DNA from: an uncultured Eubacteriales bacterium | Lineage (GTDB): Bacteria > Bacillota > Clostridia > Christensenellales > Aristaeellaceae | Length of the DNA: 34,455 nucleotides | NCBI GenBank assembly: GCA_902796025.1 | Contig: CADBNW010000120.1 | Span: 1 to 34,455, forward strand | Reading direction: 5' to 3' | Shown: piece after piece, positions 26,232 to 33,699 of the stretch | Position numbering within the stretch: the stretch's first letter is position 1 | How the letters are laid out: each line of letters starts with the position of its first letter | The notes under the pieces: generated by a model | Database searches by the model: none | What the model was told of the DNA's origin: nothing | The model's input: the letters and a program-made list of their open reading frames with translations, nothing else | Position numbers and translations under genes: made by a program

Positions 26232-27001
26232 TTTTCCTTCACTTTTCCAAAGCGGCGGTCGCGTGCCGCAAACTGGTTCAGGTTTTTCAGCAGCGTCTGC
26301 CTGTTGTAGTCCGGCCAGTAGCAGGGCTCAAAGATGATCTCGGTGTACCAGCTCTGCCACAGCATAAAGTTTGAGATGCGCTCGTCTCCGCCGGTGCGGA
26401 TGAGCAGGTCCACGTCCCCCTGCCCCGCCGTATACATGTGCCCGGACAGGGCGTCCATGTCGATCTGATCGGGGCTCATTTCGCCCTTTGCGCAGGCCCT
26501 TGCAAGCTCCTGCGCCGCTTTTACGATCTCCGCGCGCCCGCCGTAGTTGAGGGCGATGTTGAGCTTTAGGCCCTGATTGTTTTTCGTGCGCTCCATGGCG
26601 CGCAAAAGCACGCTGCGCTGCTCCTCCTCAAAGGCGTCCACGTCGCCCATGATGGTGATGCGCACGCCTTTTTCGTCCAATTCGTCGATCTCGCTTAGGA
26701 AGTAGCGGTTGATCAGCTTCATCAGCGCCTGGACCTCGTCTGCGGGGCGCGCCCAGTTCTCTGTGGAAAAAGCGTAGATGCTCATAGAGCTTATGCCGAT
26801 GTCCGAGCAGGTACGGATGATCTCCCTTAGCGCCTCCGTGCCTGCGGAGTGGCCTGCGCTGCGCGGCAGCCCCCGCTGCTTAGCCCAGCGGCCGTTGCCG
26901 TCCATGATAAAGGCAATGTGCCCGGGCAGCTTTTGGGCAGGCGGTACGGGATACTCCTTTTTTTCGCCCCGGCCCAGCAATTTGTTAAGCTTCAGTCTCA
27001 T
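26228..27001 (-). CDS. uppS: Undecaprenyl diphosphate synthase (cis-prenyltransferase)
   Basis: A 257-residue enzyme that extends farnesyl diphosphate with isopentenyl units to make the C55 lipid carrier for peptidoglycan and surface polysaccharides. The catalytic FIMDGNGRWAKQRGLPR (D34, R38), IYAFSTENWARP and the C-terminal LLIRTGGDERISNFMLWQ are diagnostic. The ATG at 27001 overlaps the 72-residue gene before it by 17 nt. The product would also serve the flippase system at the left end of the window. Confidence 0.96.
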   Translation of the reverse strand: MRLKLNKLLGRGEKKEYPVPPAQKLPGHIAFIMDGNGRWAKQRGLPRSAGHSAGTEALREIIRTCSDIGISSMSIYAFSTENWARPADEVQALMKLINRYFLSEIDELDEKGVRITIMGDVDAFEEEQRSVLLRAMERTKNNQGLKLNIALNYGGRAEIVKAAQELARACAKGEMSPDQIDMDALSGHMYTAGQGDVDLLIRTGGDERISNFMLWQSWYTEIIFEPCYWPDYNRQTLLKNLNQFAARDRRFGKVKEK

Positions 27002-27203
27002 TTTTATCGTTTGCGGTCACGTCGTCCGGAAACAGGCACACCGTGAGCGCCCGTCCCCCGTCCTTTTCAGCTACTATGCGCAAAGTGCCGCGGGAAGCAC
27101 TTGCCCGCGGCGCATCGCAACGCTTTACAGCTGCGTCTGTGATCCCGCTTTTCGCAAGCTCCTTCAGGGCTGCGTCAAGCGGCATTCCCAGCACGCTCGT
27201 CAT
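26985..27203 (-). CDS. Small protein of unknown function between frr and uppS (PASTA-like fold possible)
   Basis: A 72-residue protein beginning MTSVLGMPLDAALKELAKSG. The alternation of VxGMxLDxALKxLxxxGI with a later strand pair (GTLRIVAEK, RALTVCLFPDDV) recalls a single PASTA domain, but similarity is weak and there is no signal peptide. The ATG at 27203 overlaps the frr stop by 4 nt (ATGA) and the gene overlaps uppS by 17 nt, so it is tightly coupled to both. The longer open frame upstream lies inside frr and is not real. A role in ribosome recycling or lipid-carrier synthesis would be guesswork. Confidence 0.7.
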   Translation of the reverse strand: MTSVLGMPLDAALKELAKSGITDAAVKRCDAPRASASRGTLRIVAEKDGGRALTVCLFPDDVTANDKNETEA

Positions 27204-27757
27204 ACAGACATGATCTCTTTTTCTTTCTCCGCGGCCACCTTGTCGACCTCTTTGATGTACTCGTCCACCGTCTTTTGCAGCTGGGTTTCGGCGGTCTTCT
27301 GGTCGTCCTCGGTGATGAGGGAGTCTTTCTTCATCTTTTTGAAGGCTTCCATCGCGTCCCTGCGCACGTTGCGGATGGCGACCTTGCTCTCCTCCGCGGC
27401 CTTCTTGACCTGCTTGCACAACTCCTTGCGGCGCTCCTCGTTGAGCTCGGGCACGATGAGACGGATCACGCGGCCGTCGTTTGAAGGATTGATGCCAAGG
27501 TCTGACTTCTGGATTTCCTTTTCGATCACGGAGATCATCTTGGCTTCCCAGGGCGCGATGACCAGCATGCGCGGCTCGGGCACGGAAATGTTCGCTACTC
27601 CGCTAAGCGGCGTCTGCGTGCCGTAGTAATCCACGGTGATCTTGTCCAAGATCTGGGGATTGGCTCTGCCGGCCCGCAAAGTGGAAAACTCCTTTTTCAG
27701 CGCAACGATGGTCTTCTCCATCTTTGCTTTTGCTTCTTCTATTTTCTCTTTATACAT
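27200..27757 (-). CDS. frr: Ribosome recycling factor
   Basis: A 185-residue factor that, with EF-G, splits post-termination ribosomes. It shows the family sequence from start to end: MxKTIVALKKEFSTLRAGRANP, DYYGTQTPLSGVANISVPEPRMLVI, GINPSNDGRVIRLIVPELNEERR and a C-terminal helix rich in Lys and Glu. It is the first gene of the long operon, behind a consensus promoter and an AAGGGGG ribosome binding site. In most Bacillota frr follows rpsB-tsf-pyrH; those genes are absent here, so frr has been separated from them. Confidence 0.97.
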   Translation of the reverse strand: MYKEKIEEAKAKMEKTIVALKKEFSTLRAGRANPQILDKITVDYYGTQTPLSGVANISVPEPRMLVIAPWEAKMISVIEKEIQKSDLGINPSNDGRVIRLIVPELNEERRKELCKQVKKAAEESKVAIRNVRRDAMEAFKKMKKDSLITEDDQKTAETQLQKTVDEYIKEVDKVAAEKEKEIMSV

Positions 27758-27789
27758 AACAGCGCCCCCTTTTCATTTTTCCTGTATCT

Positions 27790-27818
27790 ATTTTATTGAT
27801 TTTCCGCTTCCCTGTCAA
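27790..27818 (-). promoter_or_regulatory. Sigma-A-type promoter of the frr-polC operon
   Basis: On the minus strand a perfect -35 TTGACA (27818-27813) and a -10 TAAAAT (27795-27790) are separated by 17 nt, about 35 nt before the frr start. No strong terminator for the preceding ABC genes was seen in this 105-nt gap, so some read-through is possible. Confidence 0.85.
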
Positions 27819-27862
27819 GCATGTTTTAACGAAAAGCGGTCAATAATTGTAATTTCAAAATT

Positions 27863-28441
27863 TCAATTTGAGCCCATGTCGATGAGCGCAGCGTCCAGCG
27901 CCGAAACGTCCCGGGGATCGTGGGTCACAAAGATCAGGGTTTTGCCCCGGCTGCGGTCTTGGATCGTTTCAAGGATCCGCTCTCGCGTCTTTTCATCAAG
28001 GCCCTTTAGCGCCTCGTCCATCACGATGACATCCGACGGGGCCAAAAGCGCCCGCGCGATGGCGACGCGCCGCATCATGCCGCCGGAGAGCTGGCGGACC
28101 GGCTTATGGCGGCTGCCCTCAAGGCCCATGAGGCTGAGCAATTCAAGGATCTCCACCTCACTGGCCCTTGTGGCAAGCTTCAGGTTTTTTACGGCGCTCA
28201 TGGCGCGAAAGAGCCTGTTTTCCTGAAAGACGCAGGCAAAGCGCGTTTTTTCCGGAAAGAGAATGCTGCCGCCGTCCGGCTTTTCAAGCCCCATGATGAG
28301 GCGCAAAAGCGTGGTCTTTCCGCAGCCGGAGGGGCCCATGAGGCAGGTCACCTTGTTTTCCGCAAACGAGCATGAAAAGCCGTCCAGCACTGTTTTGTCG
28401 CCGTAGCGCTTTACAAGGTTCTTAACGCCCAAACTGCTCAT
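27863..28441 (-). CDS. ABC transporter ATP-binding protein (nitrate/sulfonate/taurine type)
   Basis: A compact 192-residue ATPase. Walker A is GPSGCGKTT (36-44), the Q-loop is VFQENRLF, the signature is LSGGM (118-122), Walker B is VIVMDEA (138-144) and the switch histidine is in FVTHD (H174). It is shorter than most SsuB/TauB proteins because the chain ends soon after the H-loop; the usual DEPF after Walker B reads DEALKGLDE. Its ATG overlaps the permease stop by 4 nt. It powers the importer encoded by the two genes before it. Confidence 0.9.
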   Translation of the reverse strand: MSSLGVKNLVKRYGDKTVLDGFSCSFAENKVTCLMGPSGCGKTTLLRLIMGLEKPDGGSILFPEKTRFACVFQENRLFRAMSAVKNLKLATRASEVEILELLSLMGLEGSRHKPVRQLSGGMMRRVAIARALLAPSDVIVMDEALKGLDEKTRERILETIQDRSRGKTLIFVTHDPRDVSALDAALIDMGSN

Positions 28442-29214
28442 TCCACGTCCCCCCACTTTCTGGCCGCAAGGCGCAAAAGCCTGACCACCGCAAAGCCAAA
28501 CAGGCTATTCAGAAGCACGATCGTAAGCGTCCAGCTCATAAGCTCTGCGCTTAAGAGGTAGACCTTTGCGTTATACAGCTTTCGCCCGATGGCTTTTGCG
28601 GGCAGGGCGATGTACTCCGCGGCGGTGCCGCTTTTCCAGCTCAGGCCCACAGAGACCTCCGCGGCCGCGCACAGATGCGGCAAAAGCGCGGGCAGGTACA
28701 CGCCGCGAAGCCGCGCCCGAAGTCCAAGCTGGAATACGTCGCACATCTCAAGCAGCTTTTCGTCCGCCGCGTTCATGCCGGCAAGGGTATTTGTGTAAAA
28801 CACGGGAAAGCAGATAAGCAGCGATATGAACCCGCCAAGGGCCTCGGCATTCAGCCAGTACAGCGCAAGGAGCGTAAAGCTTACCACGGGGATCGCGCGG
28901 ATCACGCTGACAAGCGGCGCCATAAGCTCCCGCACGGGGCGAACAAAGTAGGCAAGCATCCCAAACAGCAGTCCCATAAGCGCCCCAAGCAGCATGCCAC
29001 TCATGATCCTTATCGATGAAAACAAAACGCGCTGCCAAAAGTCCGCCGTCAGGATCAATTCGCCAAGGCGCTTTAAAACGCTTATGGGCGAGGACAAAAT
29101 GATCTCCTCGCCCAACAGCATCGCAGCAAGCTGCCATACGATCAGCCATACAAGCACCGCCCAGAGCCTGAGCCTTGGGCGGTTTGTATGGGTCTTGTCT
29201 GTCTTAGCCCACAA
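28438..29214 (-). CDS. ABC transporter permease (SsuC/TauC-like)
   Basis: A 258-residue inner-membrane permease with about six hydrophobic segments. The cytoplasmic EAA-type loop is AADEKLLEMCDVFQLGLRAR followed by YLPALLPHL, as in the nitrate/sulfonate/taurine group. The start is probably a TTG at 29214, with GCGAGG about 9 nt upstream inside the binding-protein gene; this overlaps that gene by 11 nt and gives a normal N-terminus. A longer open reading with ATG at 29292 would overlap by 89 nt and add a non-membrane tail, so it was not used. Confidence 0.87.
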   Translation of the reverse strand: MWAKTDKTHTNRPRLRLWAVLVWLIVWQLAAMLLGEEIILSSPISVLKRLGELILTADFWQRVLFSSIRIMSGMLLGALMGLLFGMLAYFVRPVRELMAPLVSVIRAIPVVSFTLLALYWLNAEALGGFISLLICFPVFYTNTLAGMNAADEKLLEMCDVFQLGLRARLRGVYLPALLPHLCAAAEVSVGLSWKSGTAAEYIALPAKAIGRKLYNAKVYLLSAELMSWTLTIVLLNSLFGFAVVRLLRLAARKWGDVE

Positions 29215-30148
29215 AGTAGAAGTCCTCGCCGGGCAGCTGTCCGCCCACGTAGGCCGGGTTCTGCGTATGCAGTACGCCAAGATACCCGCCAAGGAGGCTG
29301 TGCATCTCCTCGCCCCGGATGCAGACGATGTTGCAGTAGGGCAGCGCCTTTAACGCCACGGCCTCAGCCACGATCTCGTATCCGCCGATGAGCTTTGCGG
29401 CTTCTTCGTTGTTTTCGTTTACCCAGGACACGCTGTTTGCGTAAGCCTCAAGGAACGCAGCGACCTTTTCCGGCTGCGACTCGATAAAGTCCGCCCTGGC
29501 GACCACGACGCCGGTCACCATGCCGCTGCCGCTTTCCAGGCTTTCCCATTCCTTTGTCATGTCGATGGCGATGCGGATGTCGGGAGTCTTGGTCTGCGCC
29601 ACGGTCACGAAGGGCTGGGGCAGCATCGCGCAGGCGTCGGGATTTTGGTTAAGCGCCACCAGACACTCCGCATGCTCGCTCTTCCATTCGATGGTGAGAT
29701 CGGTCTCGGGATCCAGACCGTTCATTTCAAGAAGGTAATTGAGCGCGCATTCGGGCGTCGCGCCCTTGCCGGCGGCGTAGAGCGTCCTGCCCTTGAGGTC
29801 GGCGATGGAGGTAAGGGTCTCGCCCCGCTCCACGATGTAGATCACGCCCAGCGTGTTTACGGCAAGCACGCGCACCTTGCCCTGGGTGTTGTTGTACAGG
29901 ATGCTTGCAAGATTTGCCGGCACGCAGGCGATGTCGATGTCGCCCTTGATGAGGCCGGGGGTGATCATATCCGGAGCGCCGGCAAGCGTAAAGGAATAGT
30001 CCTCTCCGCCCTCGGCATCCTTCATGAGCTTTACCATGCCCATGCCGGTGGGGCCGTTCAGCGCGGCCACGCGCACGGTGCCTTCAGCGCTGGCCATCAG
30101 GCCAAGCATCAGCGCACAAGCAAGCAAAAGAGCAACCAGTTTCTTCAT
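29204..30148 (-). CDS. NMT1/ThiY-like ABC transporter substrate-binding protein
   Basis: A 314-residue exported binding protein. A Sec signal peptide (MKKLVALLLACALMLGLMASA) is followed by a type-2 periplasmic-binding fold starting VRVAALNGPTGMGMVKLM, with the family segment DIACVPANLASILYNN. Relatives bind taurine, sulfonates, nitrate or pyrimidine precursors; the ligand here is not evident. The signal peptide cysteine is not in a lipobox context, so lipid anchoring is doubtful, which is unusual for a Gram-positive importer. It lies 43 nt after the small NrdD-like gene, with a GAGAGGA ribosome binding site. Confidence 0.87.
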   Translation of the reverse strand: MKKLVALLLACALMLGLMASAEGTVRVAALNGPTGMGMVKLMKDAEGGEDYSFTLAGAPDMITPGLIKGDIDIACVPANLASILYNNTQGKVRVLAVNTLGVIYIVERGETLTSIADLKGRTLYAAGKGATPECALNYLLEMNGLDPETDLTIEWKSEHAECLVALNQNPDACAMLPQPFVTVAQTKTPDIRIAIDMTKEWESLESGSGMVTGVVVARADFIESQPEKVAAFLEAYANSVSWVNENNEEAAKLIGGYEIVAEAVALKALPYCNIVCIRGEEMHSLLGGYLGVLHTQNPAYVGGQLPGEDFYFVG

Positions 30149-30191
30149 TGCGATATCCTCTCAGATTTCTTTTCGTCGTAAAGCCGCTTTG

Positions 30192-30461
30192 TCAGGCGGG
30201 ATGCTTTACCCTGTCCTTCTCCTCGCTGCGCTTTGCGTTATTGAAGCGATCCAGCGTGCCCACGAGGTAACCGGTGATGCGGCGGATGCGTTCGAAGGGC
30301 ATTTTGGAGGTGTAGTAGTGGATGTCTGCGTAATCGCCGTCCAGCTTGACCTCTACCTTCTTGAGCGCACGGCCATACTTCTCGCGTCCGCGGCTGATGT
30401 AGGCCTTTTTCTCTTCCTCGTTCACTTCGCCGCCCTGGCATACAAATTCTATATCAGTCAT
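30192..30461 (-). CDS. Small cytoplasmic protein resembling the tail of anaerobic NrdD
   Basis: An 89-residue acidic-basic protein without signal or membrane segment. The C-terminal part, RIRRITGYLVGTLDRFNNAKRSEEKDRVKH, resembles the end of anaerobic ribonucleotide reductases (the NRDD family), but the zinc cysteines and the glycyl-radical site are missing; only one Cys remains, near the N-terminus. Short NRDD-like proteins are common in Clostridia and their role is unknown. A strong AGGAGG site precedes the ATG, and a -10 element lies about 30 nt further upstream. It may be the first gene of the ABC transporter unit. Confidence 0.65.
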   Translation of the reverse strand: MTDIEFVCQGGEVNEEEKKAYISRGREKYGRALKKVEVKLDGDYADIHYYTSKMPFERIRRITGYLVGTLDRFNNAKRSEEKDRVKHPA

Positions 30462-30490
30462 TTTCTTGTCCTCCTTGCTTTTGTAAGTGC

Positions 30491-30496
30491 ATTATA
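30491..30496 (-). promoter_or_regulatory. -10 element upstream of the small NrdD-like gene
   Basis: A consensus TATAAT on the minus strand lies about 30 nt before the start at 30461. No good -35 is found at the expected spacing, so the promoter may need an activator. Confidence 0.5.
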
Positions 30497-30517
30497 CTCC
30501 AGTTTGCGCTTTCCTTT

Positions 30518-30533
30518 CGTTGCACTTGCAACG
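30518..30533. promoter_or_regulatory. 16-bp palindrome between divergent genes, possible operator
   Basis: A perfect inverted repeat of 7 bp arms around a 2-nt centre (CGTTGCA, CT, TGCAACG). It sits at the -35 position of the minus-strand promoter and about 40 nt upstream of the plus-strand -35, a suitable place for a regulator of one or both genes. No regulator gene is nearby. Confidence 0.45.
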
Positions 30534-30572
30534 CAATCAACAAATTTACGCAAATCGCCCTTTAGTCGCATA

Positions 30573-30601
30573 TTGAAAAGCCATTCAAAAAACGCTATAA
30601 T
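30573..30601 (+). promoter_or_regulatory. Sigma-A-type promoter of the V8-like protease gene
   Basis: A -35 TTGAAA (30573-30578) and a perfect -10 TATAAT (30596-30601) are 17 nt apart, with the start codon at 30629. Confidence 0.85.
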
Positions 30602-30628
30602 AGGCAAAAACAAAAGGATGGGACGCGT

Positions 30629-31534
30629 ATGAAGCGAATTCTAATACTGCTTTTGCTGCTTGGCCTTATCACAACCCACGCTGAAACGGGTGCGAATGAT
30701 GGTGCAAGGGCGGTAAACGCTCTCGGTCAGTCCCTGCAACAGTATTACGAAGGGCAGGCGCAAGCTGCCTCTCCCCTTCCCGTGCCGGGCAGCGCCCCCT
30801 ACATCCCGGAAAGCCTTTCCCCGTCCGGCGGCGCGCTTTCCTCCGCCGTGATCGGCCTGGACGAGCGCGAGACCATCAGCCAGACCGCCGTCTACCCCTA
30901 CTCCGCCATCGGCTACATGTCCTGCCATGCCGATTGCGGCTGTCACTGGACGGGAAGCTGCTTTATGGTAGGCGCCAAATGCGCCGTGACCGCGGCCCAC
31001 TGCATGGTCTGCACCACGCACGGGAACACGCTGGATCGCCTTGAGATCTTCTTTGGCTTTCAGCCAAGCGGCAAAAGCCTGTGCCACTACACCAAGGGGA
31101 CGGTGTATTGGTACGGCACGGACTTTATGCAGCAGGACGGCTCTTATCAGTACACCTGGGAGAACTCCCTATGGGATTACGCCTACATAAGGCTGGAGGA
31201 GGATGTAGGCTCGCGCACCGGCTGGTTTGGCATAAGCAGCCAGGTGGCGTCCGGCGTCTCCAACAAAAGCGAGCAGTCCTACTGGGTGACCGGCTATCGG
31301 GACGGCATCATGAAATCCGCGCGCGCCCAGCTGGAATTGTACGACCCCCTCATGTTCCGCTACGACGCCGATACGGAGCCCGGCAACAGCGGCTGCCCCG
31401 TGTACTCCTCCGATTATTACGCCGTGGGCATAAACGTAAGCACCGCCAGCTGGGACGAGGACGTCTTCAACTGCGCGCGCCGCTTTACCGGCGACCTGAT
31501 CCGCGAAATGGAGGCAGACGGCATGTTCCTATAA
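30629..31534 (+). CDS. Secreted V8-like (trypsin-fold) serine protease
   Basis: A 301-residue exported protein with a signal peptide cleaved near THA-ET and a Gln/Ala/Pro-rich propeptide-like region to about residue 70. The catalytic domain starts in the V8/glutamyl-endopeptidase style (VIGLDERETISQTAVYPYSAIG). The triad is H124 (TAAHC), D183 (LWDYAYI) and S254 (EPGNSGCPVY). It is rich in cysteines (CHADCGCHWTGSC, AAHCMVC, SGCPV), so disulfides or metal binding are likely. It is the only plus-strand gene in the right half of the window, divergent from the ABC unit and convergent with jag. The biological target is unknown. Confidence 0.88.
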   Translation: MKRILILLLLLGLITTHAETGANDGARAVNALGQSLQQYYEGQAQAASPLPVPGSAPYIPESLSPSGGALSSAVIGLDERETISQTAVYPYSAIGYMSCHADCGCHWTGSCFMVGAKCAVTAAHCMVCTTHGNTLDRLEIFFGFQPSGKSLCHYTKGTVYWYGTDFMQQDGSYQYTWENSLWDYAYIRLEEDVGSRTGWFGISSQVASGVSNKSEQSYWVTGYRDGIMKSARAQLELYDPLMFRYDADTEPGNSGCPVYSSDYYAVGINVSTASWDEDVFNCARRFTGDLIREMEADGMFL

Positions 31535-31559
31535 GGGCTTGGTAAAACAAAACAGCACA

Positions 31560-31596
31560 AAAAACCGGCAGCCGAAGGGCTGCCGATTTTTCTTTG
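31560..31596. terminator. Bidirectional terminator between protease and jag
   Basis: An 8-bp GC-rich stem (31566-31573 with 31578-31585) with a GAAG loop is flanked by a run of A on the left and a run of T on the right, so it can stop transcription from both sides. Confidence 0.9.
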
Positions 31597-31606
31597 CAAA
31601 CGTAGC

Positions 31607-32578
31607 TTATTTCAGAGTGATGATGACGCGCCTGTAGGGATCCTCGCCCTCGGAATGGGTCTGCACGTAGGGATCGTTTTGCAGGGCGGAGTGCAGTACT
31701 CTGCGCTCGTAGGGATTCATGGGCTCCAGCACTACGCGGCGGCCGCTTTTGCGGGCGCGCGCGGCCATGCGGTTTGCAAGCTTTACAAGCGTTTCCTCGC
31801 GCTTGGCGCGGTAGTGCTCCACGTCGATCGTCACGCGGGTGTAGTCGGGCTTGTCGCGGTTTACGTTTAGGCTGGTGAGATACTGGATGGCGTCCAGGGT
31901 GTCGCCCCTGCGCCCGATCAGCACGCCCAGCACGTCGCCGGTGATGTCGACGAAAATCTGGTTTTCTTCCTCAAGGATGCGGATGTCCAGATCGTTTACG
32001 CCCATGAGCTTTGTGATCTCGCTTACGAAATCGTAGGCCTTTTTGCCAAGCTCGCTTAGCTTTTCGATCTCCAGGGGCGGGAATTCACGCGCGGGGCTGA
32101 GCACGGCCTTTTGGGCGTCGCTCAGGGGCTGATCCGCTTCCGGCTCGGTCTGCCTGGGCTTTTTGGGCTCCTTCTTGCCGCCCTTTTTGGCGCGCGGGGG
32201 CTTTTCGGCTGCGGGCTTCTCCTCTTCGGAAGCGTCTACAGCAGCTTCCTCCGCCTGCTGGGGCTTTTCGGCCTTAGGCTTTTTGGCCTTGGGCTTTGCG
32301 TCCGCCTTTTGCTCGCGGGGGCTGTCCTTCTTTTGCGGCGCGGCCTTTGCAGGGTCAAGGCTCAGCACCGGCATTTCCACGTTAAAGTCCTCGTCCTCCT
32401 GAGGCTGCTCTTCAACGCTTATCTTTACGCGCGCGAGCCTGCCGAACATGCCGAACAGTCCGGGACTGCCGCGATCTATCACTTCATACGTGACCTGGCT
32501 GAGGTCGCAGCCCAGCTGCTTTAAGCCCTGGGACAGCGCCTCTTCAACGGTCTTGCCGCTGGCTTCTATGGTTTTCAA
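31607..32578 (-). CDS. jag: RNA-binding protein Jag/KhpB (SpoIIIJ-associated)
   Basis: A 323-residue RNA-binding protein. Residues 1-55 form the Jag_N domain (SPGLFGMFGRLARVKI is typical). A long Lys/Glu/Ala/Pro-rich linker follows (about 60-165), then a KH domain with the GxxG loop in VLIGRRGDTLDAIQYL, and a C-terminal R3H domain (MNPYERRVLHSAL, Arg and His present). KhpB proteins bind many transcripts and affect cell division in Gram-positives. The start codon is a TTG overlapping the yidC stop by 4 nt. The linker is longer than in Bacillus. It is the last gene of the origin-proximal operon here. Confidence 0.95.
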   Translation of the reverse strand: MKTIEASGKTVEEALSQGLKQLGCDLSQVTYEVIDRGSPGLFGMFGRLARVKISVEEQPQEDEDFNVEMPVLSLDPAKAAPQKKDSPREQKADAKPKAKKPKAEKPQQAEEAAVDASEEEKPAAEKPPRAKKGGKKEPKKPRQTEPEADQPLSDAQKAVLSPAREFPPLEIEKLSELGKKAYDFVSEITKLMGVNDLDIRILEEENQIFVDITGDVLGVLIGRRGDTLDAIQYLTSLNVNRDKPDYTRVTIDVEHYRAKREETLVKLANRMAARARKSGRRVVLEPMNPYERRVLHSALQNDPYVQTHSEGEDPYRRVIITLK

Positions 32579-33678
32579 GGTTGCAGCGCCTCCTTCGCGC
32601 CGGTGTCGTTTTTGTTGGGTTTATTCTTGTCCGTCTTTTCGAGGTAGTAATTGATGCCAAAGCTGCTGATGATGCTCCACACGTTTACAAACACCCAGTA
32701 GATGGCAAATGCAGCCGTGCTGGTCCAGCAGATCCACAAAGACAGGATCGGGAAGAACCACTTCATGAACTTGCCCGTGCCGCCCTGCTGCTGCTGAGAG
32801 CTGGTCTCATTCTGCATGGGCTGGAGCTTGGTGGAGAGGATCTGCGTTACGCACGCAAGGATCGGCAGCACGCAGTAGCCGTTGATGTAGGATGCGAAAT
32901 TCGTCGGGAAGGTGATGCTGAACAAGCCCAGCACGCTTGCGGACTGATAGCCGTTGAAGCTTCTGAAGGCTTCGTCGATCGCGACGGCCAGCTGGGCGTT
33001 TCCGCCGTAGGTCCTGTTATCCACAAAGTCCAGATACTGGGTGATAAAGGCCAGGTGGTTTTCGTCAAGGTCGAGCTTGCCTACATACTGGCTGTAGGTG
33101 GTGGCCAGTTCGTTCAGCGTCGGGATCAGGGATCTTGAGAAGTTGTCCGGCTGGAACACGCTTTTGATCCACAGCCAGCTCTGCGTGTCGGCGAAGCTGG
33201 CAGTGCCGTTTCTTATGGCCTCAAGCAGGTTCGCCACCTCTGCGCTGTCTACGCTCTTTAAGCCCGTAAACACGCCGTTTGCGTCAAAGTTTGCGATGCC
33301 CAGGGCGGGATCGCACAGCCAGTTGTACATGATCTCGATCTGCATCTGCGCTGCTACGCGGCGCATGGCCGCAAACATGATGTAGAGGATGGGCAGCTGG
33401 ATCAGCATCGGCAGGCAGCCGCTCAAGGGATTGACAGCGTTCTTTTTATAGAGCTCCTGGGTCTTCTGGTTGAGCTTTTCCTGATCGTTGGCGTAGCGCT
33501 TTTTGAGCTCCTCAAGCTTTGGGTTGAGCAGCGCCATCTGGCGCATGGAACGCCGGGATTTGACATCCAGCGGCAGCAGGCACAGTCTGATCAGCAGCAC
33601 GAACACGATCACGCTCCAGCCGTAGTTGCCGATAAAGCTCTGCACCCAGTTGAGCACGCTTATAAAAAGCTGGGTCAT
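32575..33678 (-). CDS. yidC: YidC/OxaI-family membrane protein insertase with enlarged extracellular loops
   Basis: A 367-residue insertase that integrates membrane proteins with or without SecYEG. Seen in order: a first membrane segment (18-37) carrying the conserved arginine (R31), a cytoplasmic helical hairpin (40-85), a second segment (90-105), the SWLWIKSVFQPDNF segment (167-180), further segments at about 262-281 and 308-340, and a short basic tail. Compared with Bacillus SpoIIIJ (about 260 residues) it has extra sequence at about 107-165 and 181-260 and no lipobox signal. A strong GGAGG ribosome binding site lies before the ATG, 21 nt after yidD. Confidence 0.95.
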   Translation of the reverse strand: MTQLFISVLNWVQSFIGNYGWSVIVFVLLIRLCLLPLDVKSRRSMRQMALLNPKLEELKKRYANDQEKLNQKTQELYKKNAVNPLSGCLPMLIQLPILYIMFAAMRRVAAQMQIEIMYNWLCDPALGIANFDANGVFTGLKSVDSAEVANLLEAIRNGTASFADTQSWLWIKSVFQPDNFSRSLIPTLNELATTYSQYVGKLDLDENHLAFITQYLDFVDNRTYGGNAQLAVAIDEAFRSFNGYQSASVLGLFSITFPTNFASYINGYCVLPILACVTQILSTKLQPMQNETSSQQQQGGTGKFMKWFFPILSLWICWTSTAAFAIYWVFVNVWSIISSFGINYYLEKTDKNKPNKNDTGAKEALQP

Positions 33679-33699
33679 CTGTTTTCCTCCGGAATGGGA

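Noticed and set aside
27804..27839. Hairpin as terminator of the ABC transporter genes
   Set aside because: The only pairing (6 bp, CCGCTT with AAGCGG) has a 24-nt loop, lacks a proper T run and overlaps the frr promoter.
29215..29292. Longer N-terminus for the ABC permease
   Set aside because: It would overlap the binding-protein gene by 89 nt and add a hydrophilic Arg/Pro-rich stretch not seen in such permeases; a TTG with a ribosome binding site at 29214 fits better.
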